A stretch of 5,001 nt of DNA, taken from assembly GCA_003498085.1 (NCBI GenBank), contig DNCM01000177.1, forward strand, positions 1-5,001, given 5' to 3'. This document shows positions 1 through 5,001 of this stretch, one piece after another; within the stretch, counting starts at the first letter, position 1; each line of letters starts with the position of its first letter. Position numbers and translations under genes: made by a program. The notes below the pieces were generated by a model that saw only the letters and a list, made by a program, of their open reading frames with translations, was not told the DNA's origin and searched no databases. The stretch comes from a bacterium (GTDB taxonomy: Bacteria; UBA9089; UBA9088).

Positions 1-94
1 AAATATAGATAACTATAAACAAGAATTAGATAGCTTACTTATAGAAAAATTATTAAGTTGCCAACACTTGAAAACCAATTTTATTTTAGTTTAG
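1..94 (+). CDS. Possible 3' end of an upstream gene (partial, unidentified)
   Basis: A frame starting at base 2 is open from the window edge to a TAG at 92-94. It would encode about 30 residues, beginning NIDNYKQELDSLLIEKLL and ending in a short hydrophobic tail. The first part is charged and looks like an amphipathic C-terminal helix, which is why it is listed. The stretch is short and AT-rich, so an open frame of this length could arise by chance. No family can be recognised. If real, it lies upstream of pstS on the same strand, but about 80 bases and a separate promoter lie between them. Confidence 0.3.
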   Translation, partial: NIDNYKQELDSLLIEKLLSCQHLKTNFILV

Positions 95-122
95 TATAGA
101 TTATTTATGATCAAATTTTATA

Positions 123-146
123 GACCAAGGGGTCAGGTTATACCTG
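123..146. repeat. Two adjacent short dyads upstream of pstS
   Basis: GACC-aagg-GGTC (123-134) is followed immediately by CAGGT-tat-ACCTG (134-146). Each has perfect 4- or 5-bp arms. The second dyad is followed by TCTTTC, which could make it a weak terminator for an upstream gene, but the T-run is poor. It could equally be an operator, since it lies about 70 bases before the inferred pstS transcription start. Confidence 0.35.
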
Positions 147-176
147 TCTTTCACGAAGTTATGGTAAATTTTCGGT
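137..176 (+). promoter_or_regulatory. Candidate Pho-box-like repeats before pstS
   Basis: GTTATAC (137-143) and CTTTCAC (148-154) are spaced 11 bp start to start, the 7-4-7 layout of a PhoB/PhoP box. CTTTCAC differs by one base from the CTGTCAC half-site known from enterobacterial Pho boxes. Weaker units TTATGGT (159-165) and TTTCGGT (170-176) continue the 11-bp phase up to the -35 element. Position and spacing fit phosphate-starvation control of pstS. The individual units are degenerate, and no PhoB-type regulator is encoded in the window, so this is a suggestion only. Confidence 0.3.
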
Positions 177-203
177 TGCAAACTAATTTCGATTTAGTAT
201 ATT
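176..203 (+). promoter_or_regulatory. Sigma70-type promoter of pstS
   Basis: TTGCAA (176-181) serves as the -35 and TATATT (198-203) as the -10, with a 16-bp spacer. TATTAT at 200-205 is an alternative -10 with an 18-bp spacer. Transcription would start near 210-212, only a few bases before the ATG at 214. This promoter decides the pstS start codon, because the in-frame TTG at 208 would lie at or upstream of the transcription start. Confidence 0.6.
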
Positions 204-213
204 ATATTTGAAG

Positions 214-1218
214 ATGTTTAAAAGACCTGTAATTGTTCTGGTAGTTCTAGGAATGGCAGTTCTAATAATAACAGCTCTTTTAATGCCAGAAAAAGAGAAA
301 TTGACAAAATTGATAAAGATCGATGGGTCAAGCACAGTCTATCCAATAACAGAAGCTGTATCCGAGGAGTTTCAGAAGCTAAAAAAAGGTGCAATAAAGG
401 TAACAGTAGGCATATCTGGAACAGGGGGAGGTTTTAAGAAGTTCTTAAGAGGAGAGGTCAATATAATTGGTGCATCAAGACCAATATCTAAGAAGGAGAT
501 AGAGGACTGTCTTAAAAATAATATCGAATACACTGAACTTCCTATTGCATACGATGGTATCTGTGTTGTTGTAAATCCAAAAAATTCTTGGATAGACTCA
601 CTAACTGTCTCAGAGCTTAAAAAGATATGGGAACCTGATGCAAAAGAAAATGTCTTAAGATGGAATGATGTAGATCCAAAATGGCCCAATGAGCCTATTA
701 ATCTTTATGGACCTGGTGTTGATTCGGGAACATTTGATTATTTCACAGAGGCAATAGTTGGAAAGTCAAAAGCATCAAGGAGTGACTATACATCAAGTGA
801 AGATGATAATGTTCTTGTTCAAGGTGTAGCCTTTGACAGAAATGCTTTAGGGTATTTCGGGCTTGCATACTATGAGGAAAACAAAGATAAACTAAAACTC
901 GTTGCAATAGTTAATCCAGATACAAATGAAGCTGTTTATCCATCAGAAGAAACAATTATAGATGGCTCATACAAACCACTTTCAAGACCATTGTTCATAT
1001 ATGTCAACAAGAATTCAATAAAAAAAGAAGAAATAAAAGAATTTATCAATTTTTATCTTAAGAATAGTCCAAATCTTTGTAGGGAAGTTGGATATTTACC
1101 CATTCCTGAAAAAACTCAAAAACTTGTAATGAAAAGGTTTACAGAAGTAAAAACAGGGACGGTGTTTGAAGGAGAAATGCAGGCGGGTGTAAAGTTAGAA
1201 GATCTACTCAAAAAATAG
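214..1218 (+). CDS. pstS: Phosphate ABC transporter, phosphate-binding protein PstS
   Basis: Extracytoplasmic phosphate-binding protein that delivers inorganic phosphate to the PstCA channel. The start is taken at ATG 214 (334 residues). The longer frame from TTG 208 starts within the promoter region. Residues about 5-23 form one hydrophobic segment after a short basic N-terminus, a signal peptide or membrane anchor. No lipobox cysteine and no clear AxA cleavage site are visible. Family motifs follow in the usual order: DGSSTVYPI near residue 37, GISGTGGGFKKF near 66, GASRPI near 86, YDGICVVVNP near 113, GPGVDSGTFDYF near 166, and SRPLFIYVN near 257. The two SGT-type motifs form the phosphate-binding loops in this family. 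The length is normal. It is the first gene of pstSCAB and sits directly behind a promoter with possible Pho-box repeats. No Shine-Dalgarno sequence is seen. The assignment is firm; the exact start is likely but not proven. Confidence 0.95.
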   Translation: MFKRPVIVLVVLGMAVLIITALLMPEKEKLTKLIKIDGSSTVYPITEAVSEEFQKLKKGAIKVTVGISGTGGGFKKFLRGEVNIIGASRPISKKEIEDCLKNNIEYTELPIAYDGICVVVNPKNSWIDSLTVSELKKIWEPDAKENVLRWNDVDPKWPNEPINLYGPGVDSGTFDYFTEAIVGKSKASRSDYTSSEDDNVLVQGVAFDRNALGYFGLAYYEENKDKLKLVAIVNPDTNEAVYPSEETIIDGSYKPLSRPLFIYVNKNSIKKEEIKEFINFYLKNSPNLCREVGYLPIPEKTQKLVMKRFTEVKTGTVFEGEMQAGVKLEDLLKK

Positions 1219-1220
1219 CT

Positions 1221-2102
1221 TTGATAAGAAGAAGAATTAAAGAGATAGCTATAGAGAGTGTTTTATTATTATCTGCATTCTCGTCTATCCTTGTCACTTT
1301 GGGAATTGTAGTAATCCTTGCGTACGAATCTTTTTCTTTCTTTAAGGAAGTACCAATAAAGGAGTTTCTCTTTGGGAAAGAATGGGCTCCTCTTTTTGCA
1401 GAGCAAAAATTTGGAATCCTTCCCCTTGTTGCAGGAACACTCCTTACAACATTTGTCGCACTCTCTATTGCAATTCCACTGGGCATTGTCAGTGCTGTGT
1501 ATCTTAGCGAATACGCACCACACAAAATAAGAGAGATAATAAAACCAGTCCTTGAGCTACTTGCAGGTGTTCCAACAGTTGTATATGGCTATTTTGCCCT
1601 TTTGTTTCTGACACCTTTTTTACAGAGATTTATTCCTTCTATTTCTGGATTCAATGCACTAAGTCCTGGAATAATAATTGGGGTAATGATAGTCCCGTAT
1701 GTTTCATCTATGAGCGAAGATTCAATGAAGGCAGTTCCGATGCATATAAGAGAAGGCTCCTATGCTATGGGTGCAACAAAATTGCAAACTGCACTTTTTG
1801 TTATCATTCCCGCTAGTTTTTCTGGAATTGCTGCTAGTTTTATCATAGGCATCTCAAGGGCGATAGGAGAAACAATGGTTGTTGCAATAGCAGCAGGAAT
1901 GATGCCGAATTTAACCATAAATCCCCTTGAATCTGTCCAGACACTAACAGCATATATTGTCCAGGTAAGTCTTGGAGATGTTCCTTATGGAACGCTTGAA
2001 TACAAAACAATATTTGCAGCAGGTACTGTTCTATTCATTATGACTTTGATGTTTAATATTTTAAGTTTTTGGTTAAAAATGAGAATAAGAGAGAGATATT
2101 AG
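1221..2102 (+). CDS. pstC: Phosphate ABC transporter permease PstC
   Basis: One of the two membrane subunits forming the phosphate channel with PstA. It has 293 residues, normal for the family. A basic N-terminus (MIRRRIKEIAIES) precedes about six membrane segments near residues 16-37, 66-95, 113-133, 146-163, 190-222 and 264-286. FGILPLVAGTLLTT (64-77) and LLAGVPTVVYGYFALLFL (113-130) are typical of PstC. The cytoplasmic loop that docks on the ATPase is the EAA-type stretch [20 protein letters not shown] (178-197), and SRAIGETM (212-219) is the conserved permease motif. The start is TTG, 2 nt after the pstS stop. The first in-frame ATG lies deep inside the protein, so a non-ATG start is required; GTG at 1258 is possible but would cut the N-terminal helix. 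With no visible ribosome site, translational coupling to pstS is likely. PstC rather than PstA is inferred from the N-terminal motif and gene order. Confidence 0.95.
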   Translation: MIRRRIKEIAIESVLLLSAFSSILVTLGIVVILAYESFSFFKEVPIKEFLFGKEWAPLFAEQKFGILPLVAGTLLTTFVALSIAIPLGIVSAVYLSEYAPHKIREIIKPVLELLAGVPTVVYGYFALLFLTPFLQRFIPSISGFNALSPGIIIGVMIVPYVSSMSEDSMKAVPMHIREGSYAMGATKLQTALFVIIPASFSGIAASFIIGISRAIGETMVVAIAAGMMPNLTINPLESVQTLTAYIVQVSLGDVPYGTLEYKTIFAAGTVLFIMTLMFNILSFWLKMRIRERY

Positions 2103-2107
2103 AAATT

Positions 2108-3016
2108 ATGGAAAATATAAAGAAAAAAATAGCGATAAATAATCTTATAAATAGTATATTTCTGATAGTTGGACTTCTTTCAACATTTATTGGACTTTTT
2201 GTTTTATTTATTCTATTTGTTGATCTCTTTACAGATGGTTATCCAAGACTTTCTTATAAATTTTTTACATCATTTCCTTCAAGAAATCCTAGTGAAGCAG
2301 GAATTCTCTCTGCATGGGTTGGAACATTTTTCCTTATGATTGTCACTGGTATTTTTTCTATTCCCTTAGGCATTTCGGCAGGCATATATCTCGAAGAATA
2401 TGCACCGAAAAATTGGCTTACAAATATCATAGAGATCAACATTGCTAATCTTGCTGGTGTTCCATCCATAGTCTACGGCCTTTTAGCATTAGGTGTATTC
2501 GTATATTTTTTCAAATTCGGTGAAAGTATATTAACAGGAGGACTTACCCTTTCATTATTAATTCTTCCTATGATAATAATGGCAACAAGAGAGGCGATAA
2601 GGGCGATCCCTGATTCCATAAGAGAGGCATCGTATGCCATGGGTGCAACAAAATGGCAAACAGTAAAATGGCATATATTGCCTTATTCTATCGGTGGAAT
2701 ACTCACGGGAATAATCATTGGCCTTTCTAGGGCGATAGGAGAAACAGCACCAATAATCACGGTAGGTGCATTGACATTCATAGCATTTTTGCCAACATCG
2801 CCCCTTTCGGGAGAATTTCCGTTTATATCGTTTAACTGGCTTTTTGATCCATTTACTGCTATGCCTATTCAGATATTCAATTGGGTATCAAGACCACAGG
2901 CAGAATTTCATGTTAATGCAGCAGCAGCAGGTATAGTTCTTTTAATAATGACTTTGATAATGAATGGATTGGCTATCTATATAAGGCATAGGTTTAGAAA
3001 AAAAATAAAATGGTAA
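2108..3016 (+). CDS. pstA: Phosphate ABC transporter permease PstA
   Basis: Second channel subunit, partner of PstC in the inner membrane. It has 302 residues from ATG 2108, 5 nt after the pstC stop. The frame stays open upstream to a TTG at 2069, but that would add 13 polar residues overlapping pstC and is unlikely. A first hydrophobic helix (about 13-40) is followed by a soluble loop, then [24 protein letters not shown] (69-92), [18 protein letters not shown] (115-132), the ATPase-docking EAA loop [20 protein letters not shown] (173-192), [10 protein letters not shown] (207-216) and a last helix near 270-293. SRAIGETAP is typical of PstA, where PstC has SRAIGETM. A purine run (AGAGAGAGA, 2088-2096) lies 11 nt before the ATG and is at best a weak, distant ribosome site. 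The gene is paralogous to pstC and shares short identical nucleotide stretches with it. Confidence 0.95.
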   Translation: MENIKKKIAINNLINSIFLIVGLLSTFIGLFVLFILFVDLFTDGYPRLSYKFFTSFPSRNPSEAGILSAWVGTFFLMIVTGIFSIPLGISAGIYLEEYAPKNWLTNIIEINIANLAGVPSIVYGLLALGVFVYFFKFGESILTGGLTLSLLILPMIIMATREAIRAIPDSIREASYAMGATKWQTVKWHILPYSIGGILTGIIIGLSRAIGETAPIITVGALTFIAFLPTSPLSGEFPFISFNWLFDPFTAMPIQIFNWVSRPQAEFHVNAAAAGIVLLIMTLIMNGLAIYIRHRFRKKIKW

Positions 3017-3780
3017 TGGAAAATATTGAAGCAGATGTAAAAAATCTCAATTTTTACTATGGAGATAACCATGTTCTTAAGAACAACAATTTAAAAATAG
3101 CAAAAAATAAGATAACGGCTCTCATAGGACCATCGGGCTGTGGAAAGACAACCTTCTTAAGGTGCTTCAACAGAATGCATGATTTGTATCCAAATACAAG
3201 GTATGAAGGAGAGATAATCCTTTATCCTGAAGAAAAAAATATTATCTCCCAAGAAATAGATCCGATTGAAGTAAGGATGCAGATAAGCATGGTCTTTCAG
3301 AAACCAAATCCATTTCCAAAATCGATCTATGAGAATGTCGCTTATGGCCTTAGGGTCAGAGGAATAAACAAGAGGGAAATGCTTGATGAAAGGGTAGAAA
3401 AATCACTAAAGAGCGCGGTTCTATGGGATGAAGTAAAGGATTTGCTTGACAAACCCGCTTTTAATCTATCTGGTGGTCAGCAACAAAGGCTATGCATAGC
3501 TAGAGCTCTTGTCACTGACCCAAGAATACTTCTTTTTGATGAGCCAACTTCTGCACTTGACCCAATAGCTACAGGAAGGATTGAAGAGCTCATGATAAAA
3601 TTAAAAGAAGAGGTAACTATAATAATTGTCACACATAATATGCAGCAGGCAGCCAGAATCTCTGATTTTACGGGATTTCTTTATCTGGGAGAAATAATAG
3701 AGTTTAGTAATACACAACAGATATTTACTGTGCCCAAAGAAAAGCTTACGGAGAATTATATCAGCGGTCGTTTTGGTTAA
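3016..3780 (+). CDS. pstB: Phosphate ABC transporter ATP-binding protein PstB
   Basis: Cytoplasmic ATPase that powers phosphate import through PstCA. It has 254 residues if started at ATG 3016, whose A is the last base of the pstA stop (TAATG). ATG 3010, two codons earlier, gives 256 residues with a 7-nt overlap and cannot be excluded. All ABC ATPase motifs are intact (254-residue numbering): Walker [10 protein letters not shown] (38-46), Q-loop [10 protein letters not shown] (92-101, Q95), signature LSGGQQQR (151-158), Walker [13 protein letters not shown] (171-182, catalytic E176), and H-loop histidine in VTHN (H207). [20 protein letters not shown] and the C-terminal YISGRFG are hallmarks of PstB among ABC ATPases. 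It ends the operon: phoU, often next, is absent, and a separate promoter begins 60 bp downstream. No terminator hairpin with a T-run follows. Confidence 0.97.
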   Translation: MENIEADVKNLNFYYGDNHVLKNNNLKIAKNKITALIGPSGCGKTTFLRCFNRMHDLYPNTRYEGEIILYPEEKNIISQEIDPIEVRMQISMVFQKPNPFPKSIYENVAYGLRVRGINKREMLDERVEKSLKSAVLWDEVKDLLDKPAFNLSGGQQQRLCIARALVTDPRILLFDEPTSALDPIATGRIEELMIKLKEEVTIIIVTHNMQQAARISDFTGFLYLGEIIEFSNTQQIFTVPKEKLTENYISGRFG

Positions 3781-3811
3781 TAAATATGCTCTAGTAGTTA
3801 AGTTTAAGAAA

Positions 3812-3826
3812 TACCTAATTTAGGTA
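3812..3826. repeat. Perfect palindrome upstream of the sigma factor promoter
   Basis: TACCTAATTTAGGTA has 7-bp arms around a single central T. It ends 14 bp before the -35 box of the sigma gene, with its centre about 58 bases before the inferred transcription start. It lacks a T-run on either strand (plus-strand flank AAAAAC, minus-strand flank TTTCTT), so it does not look like a pstB terminator. A binding site for a dimeric regulator is a reasonable reading, though in such AT-rich DNA chance cannot be excluded. Confidence 0.4.
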
Positions 3827-3840
3827 AAAAACTAAAATTC

Positions 3841-3869
3841 TTGACAGAAGAATTTCTAGTCTCTATAAT
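3841..3869 (+). promoter_or_regulatory. Perfect consensus sigma70 promoter of the sigma factor gene
   Basis: TTGACA (3841-3846) and TATAAT (3864-3869) match the bacterial housekeeping consensus at all 12 positions, with the optimal 17-bp spacer. Transcription should start near 3876-3877. The TTG that would open the longest reading frame is the first three bases of the -35 box, so it is not the start for a transcript from this promoter. The ATG at 3868 overlaps the -10. The first usable ATG is at 3880, leaving a leader of only about 3-4 nt. Confidence 0.85.
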
Positions 3870-3879
3870 GGATTGTAAA

Positions 3880-4689
3880 ATGAAAAAAACAAATTCGGAA
3901 GAATTTAATAAAAAAATAGAACAAGTGACCGAAGGAGAACAATGGAGAGAATACAAAAAAACCAATAGCCCTAAAGTTCGAGAAGAGCTAATTTTAAGAT
4001 TTGCTCCAATAGTTAAATATACAGCAGGAAAAATAGCAATCACAGCCCCTGACATAGAATATAATGATTTAGTAAGCTACGGAGTAATTGGACTCATAGA
4101 TGCTATTGAGAAATTTGATCCAACTCAAGGGATTGAGTTTAAACACTATGCAATAAAAAGAATAAGGGGGGCAATTATCGATGAATTAAGACTTCTTGAT
4201 CGTATACCCAGACACATGAGAAAAAAGGCAAAACAAATTGAAGATGCTTATATAAAACTTGAGAATAAATATGAAAGAGAGATAACTGATGAGGAAGTAT
4301 GTGAGGAACTTGGAATGACTATGGAAGAATTTGAAGAGGATCTTCTTGAAATATCAGGATTAACTACTATATCCCTCGATGAAGTATGGTATGAAGGAGA
4401 AAATGACTACGAAGTTCCAGGGATTAATTTAATTGAGGCAGAAGAAGAACAAAGTCCGGAGTTTATAGTAGAAAGAGAGGAAATAAAGAGAAAATTAGCC
4501 GATGCAATAAATTTTCTTTCGGAGAAGGAAAAGATGGTAATTGCTTTATATTATTATGAAGACCTTACCCTAAAGGAAGTAGGAAAAGTTATGGATGTCA
4601 CTGAATCGAGGATATGCCAGCTTCATGCAAAGGCAATTACAAAGCTTAGGGCATCCGTCAAAAGAACAATGCGTGATTTTGTAAAATGA
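3880..4689 (+). CDS. FliA/WhiG-family alternative sigma factor (sigma-28 type)
   Basis: A sigma70-superfamily group 3 factor that directs RNA polymerase to a special promoter set, usually flagellar and chemotaxis genes in FliA/SigD and developmental genes in WhiG. It has 269 residues from ATG 3880, a start chosen because a perfect promoter covers the upstream in-frame starts TTG 3841 and ATG 3868. Region 2 spans about 23-104, with the core-binding stretch DLVSYGVIGLIDAIEKFDP and the -10-recognition stretch FKHYAIKRIRGAIIDELR. Region 3 is about 107-165 (RIPRHMRKKAKQIEDAYIKL then ITDEEVCEELGM). Region 4 is about 210-258, with the -35-binding helix-turn-helix LTLKEVGKVMDVTESRICQL. Region 1.1 is absent, as expected. 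The usual DWxPR motif reads DRIPR, with Arg for Trp at 108. No flagellar gene is in view, so its regulon is unknown. The gene overlaps the next by 4 nt. Family assignment is strong; choosing between fliA and whiG is not possible here. Confidence 0.92.
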   Translation: MKKTNSEEFNKKIEQVTEGEQWREYKKTNSPKVREELILRFAPIVKYTAGKIAITAPDIEYNDLVSYGVIGLIDAIEKFDPTQGIEFKHYAIKRIRGAIIDELRLLDRIPRHMRKKAKQIEDAYIKLENKYEREITDEEVCEELGMTMEEFEEDLLEISGLTTISLDEVWYEGENDYEVPGINLIEAEEEQSPEFIVEREEIKRKLADAINFLSEKEKMVIALYYYEDLTLKEVGKVMDVTESRICQLHAKAITKLRASVKRTMRDFVK

Positions 4690-4847
4690 ACAAAAAGATA
4701 TTTGTAATTGGGCTTTTGGTTTATGGAATGGGATTTCTTTTCCTCTATTTAAAAATGCTCTTTTTAGGGCCTCTGTTTATAATTGGAGGACTTATTTTTA
4801 TTCCTATTTCCATACTTCTTGCACCCCAAGGAAAAGAAAAAAAATAA
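4686..4847 (+). CDS. Small two-helix membrane protein, 53 residues, coupled to the sigma factor
   Basis: ATG 4686 overlaps the sigma factor stop in an ATGA arrangement, and the frame runs to TAA 4845-4847. The product begins MNKKIFVIGLLVYGMGFLFL, has a second hydrophobic stretch near residues 24-46 (MLFLGPLFIIGGLIFIPISI) and ends in a basic tail (APQGKEKK). This predicts two short membrane helices joined by a tight turn near YLK, with both ends probably cytoplasmic because both are lysine-rich. The 4-nt overlap, coherent hydrophobic pattern and charged ends argue that it is a real gene translated by coupling to the sigma factor. I do not recognise a family. A membrane partner of the sigma factor is conceivable from position alone, but nothing in its sequence shows it. 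Confidence 0.7.
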   Translation: MNKKIFVIGLLVYGMGFLFLYLKMLFLGPLFIIGGLIFIPISILLAPQGKEKK

Positions 4848-5001
4848 TTTCGGAAAGGAAGTATCATTCGTAGGATATTGACTGCGTTACCCAGAAGGTA
4901 ACCACCATCTCTTTCTAATTCGTTCCTAAAGAGGCTATAGAAATCTTCTAAGATAGGTGGGGGTAGATTTAGAATACTAGGATCAATTGTTTTGGTGTCT
5001 C
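4745..5001 (-). CDS. Possible 3' end of a convergent gene (partial, uncertain)
   Basis: On the minus strand a frame is open from the window edge (first full codon at 4999) to a TAG at 4745-4747, about 84 residues. The part beyond the small membrane gene reads as plausible protein, including PPPILEDFYSLFRNELERD then GGYLLGNAVNILRMILPFRN. All three plus-strand frames of 4848-5001 are broken by stops. Against it, the last 34 or so codons run antisense through the small membrane gene, an unusually long convergent overlap, and one open frame among six over this length is not rare. No family is recognised. The region may instead be non-coding and structured. Confidence 0.22.
   Translation of the reverse strand, partial: DTKTIDPSILNLPPPILEDFYSLFRNELERDGGYLLGNAVNILRMILPFRNYFFSFPWGARSMEIGIKISPPIINRGPKKSIFK
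4886..4960. other. Cluster of inverted repeats, possible structured RNA or 3' untranslated region
   Basis: GTTACC-cagaa-GGTAAC (4886-4902) is a perfect 6-bp hairpin. Directly after it, CCACCATCT (4902-4910) can pair with AGAT-A-GGTGG (4951-4960), nine pairs with one bulged A. Inside that stem, CTTT (4911-4914) can pair with AAAG (4928-4931), and TAGAA-atc-TTCTA (4938-4950) forms a perfect 5-bp hairpin, giving a three-way junction. No known RNA family is recognised, and there is no T-run after it on the plus strand. The arrangement could be chance or a by-product of a minus-strand gene. Confidence 0.22.

Noticed and set aside
122..149. Riboswitch in front of pstS
   Set aside because: The hairpins lie upstream of the inferred promoter, so they would not be in the pstS mRNA, and no known aptamer core is recognisable.
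208..213. TTG at 208 as the pstS start
   Set aside because: It lies 4 nt after the -10 hexamer, at or before the expected transcription start. ATG 214 fits better and costs only two residues.
1208..1525. Minus-strand open frames of 84 and 105 codons opposite pstC, and others opposite pstS, pstA and the sigma gene
   Set aside because: They lie wholly antisense to genes with clear family motifs, show no coherent domain pattern, and are expected shadows of the real coding frames.
2069..2107. 13-residue N-terminal extension of PstA from TTG 2069
   Set aside because: It overlaps the pstC coding end by 34 nt and adds only polar residues. ATG 2108 lies 5 nt after the pstC stop and gives a normal PstA.
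3812..3830. Intrinsic terminator after pstB
   Set aside because: The palindrome has an A-run, not a T-run, on the plus strand, only 6-7 weak pairs, and almost no loop.
1..5001. CRISPR array, tRNA or rRNA gene, or complete insertion sequence
   Set aside because: No regularly spaced repeats, no cloverleaf or rRNA-like stretch, and no transposase with terminal repeats are visible.

Overview
The window is an AT-rich bacterial segment carrying a complete high-affinity phosphate ABC importer operon (pstS-pstC-pstA-pstB). It is followed on the same strand by a FliA/WhiG-type alternative sigma factor and a 53-residue two-helix membrane protein. The proteins are rich in Lys, Glu and Ile, and the genes are packed with tiny gaps or overlaps. 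No gene has a convincing Shine-Dalgarno sequence. This would fit a small-genome, possibly thermophilic bacterium of a deep-branching group (Caldisericota, Aquificota or Dictyoglomota are the kinds that come to mind), but the sequence alone does not settle the phylum.

Layout. Bases 1-94 hold an open frame that may be the 3' end of an upstream gene. Bases 95-213 are a regulatory region with dyads, 11-bp-spaced Pho-box-like repeats and a sigma70-type promoter ending 10 nt before the pstS ATG. Bases 214-3780 are pstSCAB, with gaps or overlaps of 2 nt, 5 nt and 1 nt (or 7 nt). Bases 3781-3879 contain a perfect 15-bp palindrome and then a perfect consensus promoter (TTGACA-17 bp-TATAAT), also ending 10 nt before the best ATG. 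Bases 3880-4847 are the sigma factor and the small membrane protein, which overlap by 4 nt (ATGA). Bases 4848-5001 have no plus-strand gene. They contain several inverted repeats and a minus-strand open frame that could be the end of a convergent gene.

How the genes work together. PstS captures phosphate outside the membrane, PstC and PstA form the channel, and PstB hydrolyses ATP to drive uptake. No phoU, phoR or phoB homologue is present in the window. The sigma factor has its own promoter and is probably a separate transcription unit whose regulon (motility in most relatives) cannot be read from here.

The main result of the hunt concerns gene starts. The apparent longest open frames of pstS and the sigma gene begin inside their promoters. 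The promoter positions move the starts downstream and imply leaderless or nearly leaderless mRNAs with the same geometry at both genes. Nothing here demonstrates a wholly new biological system.
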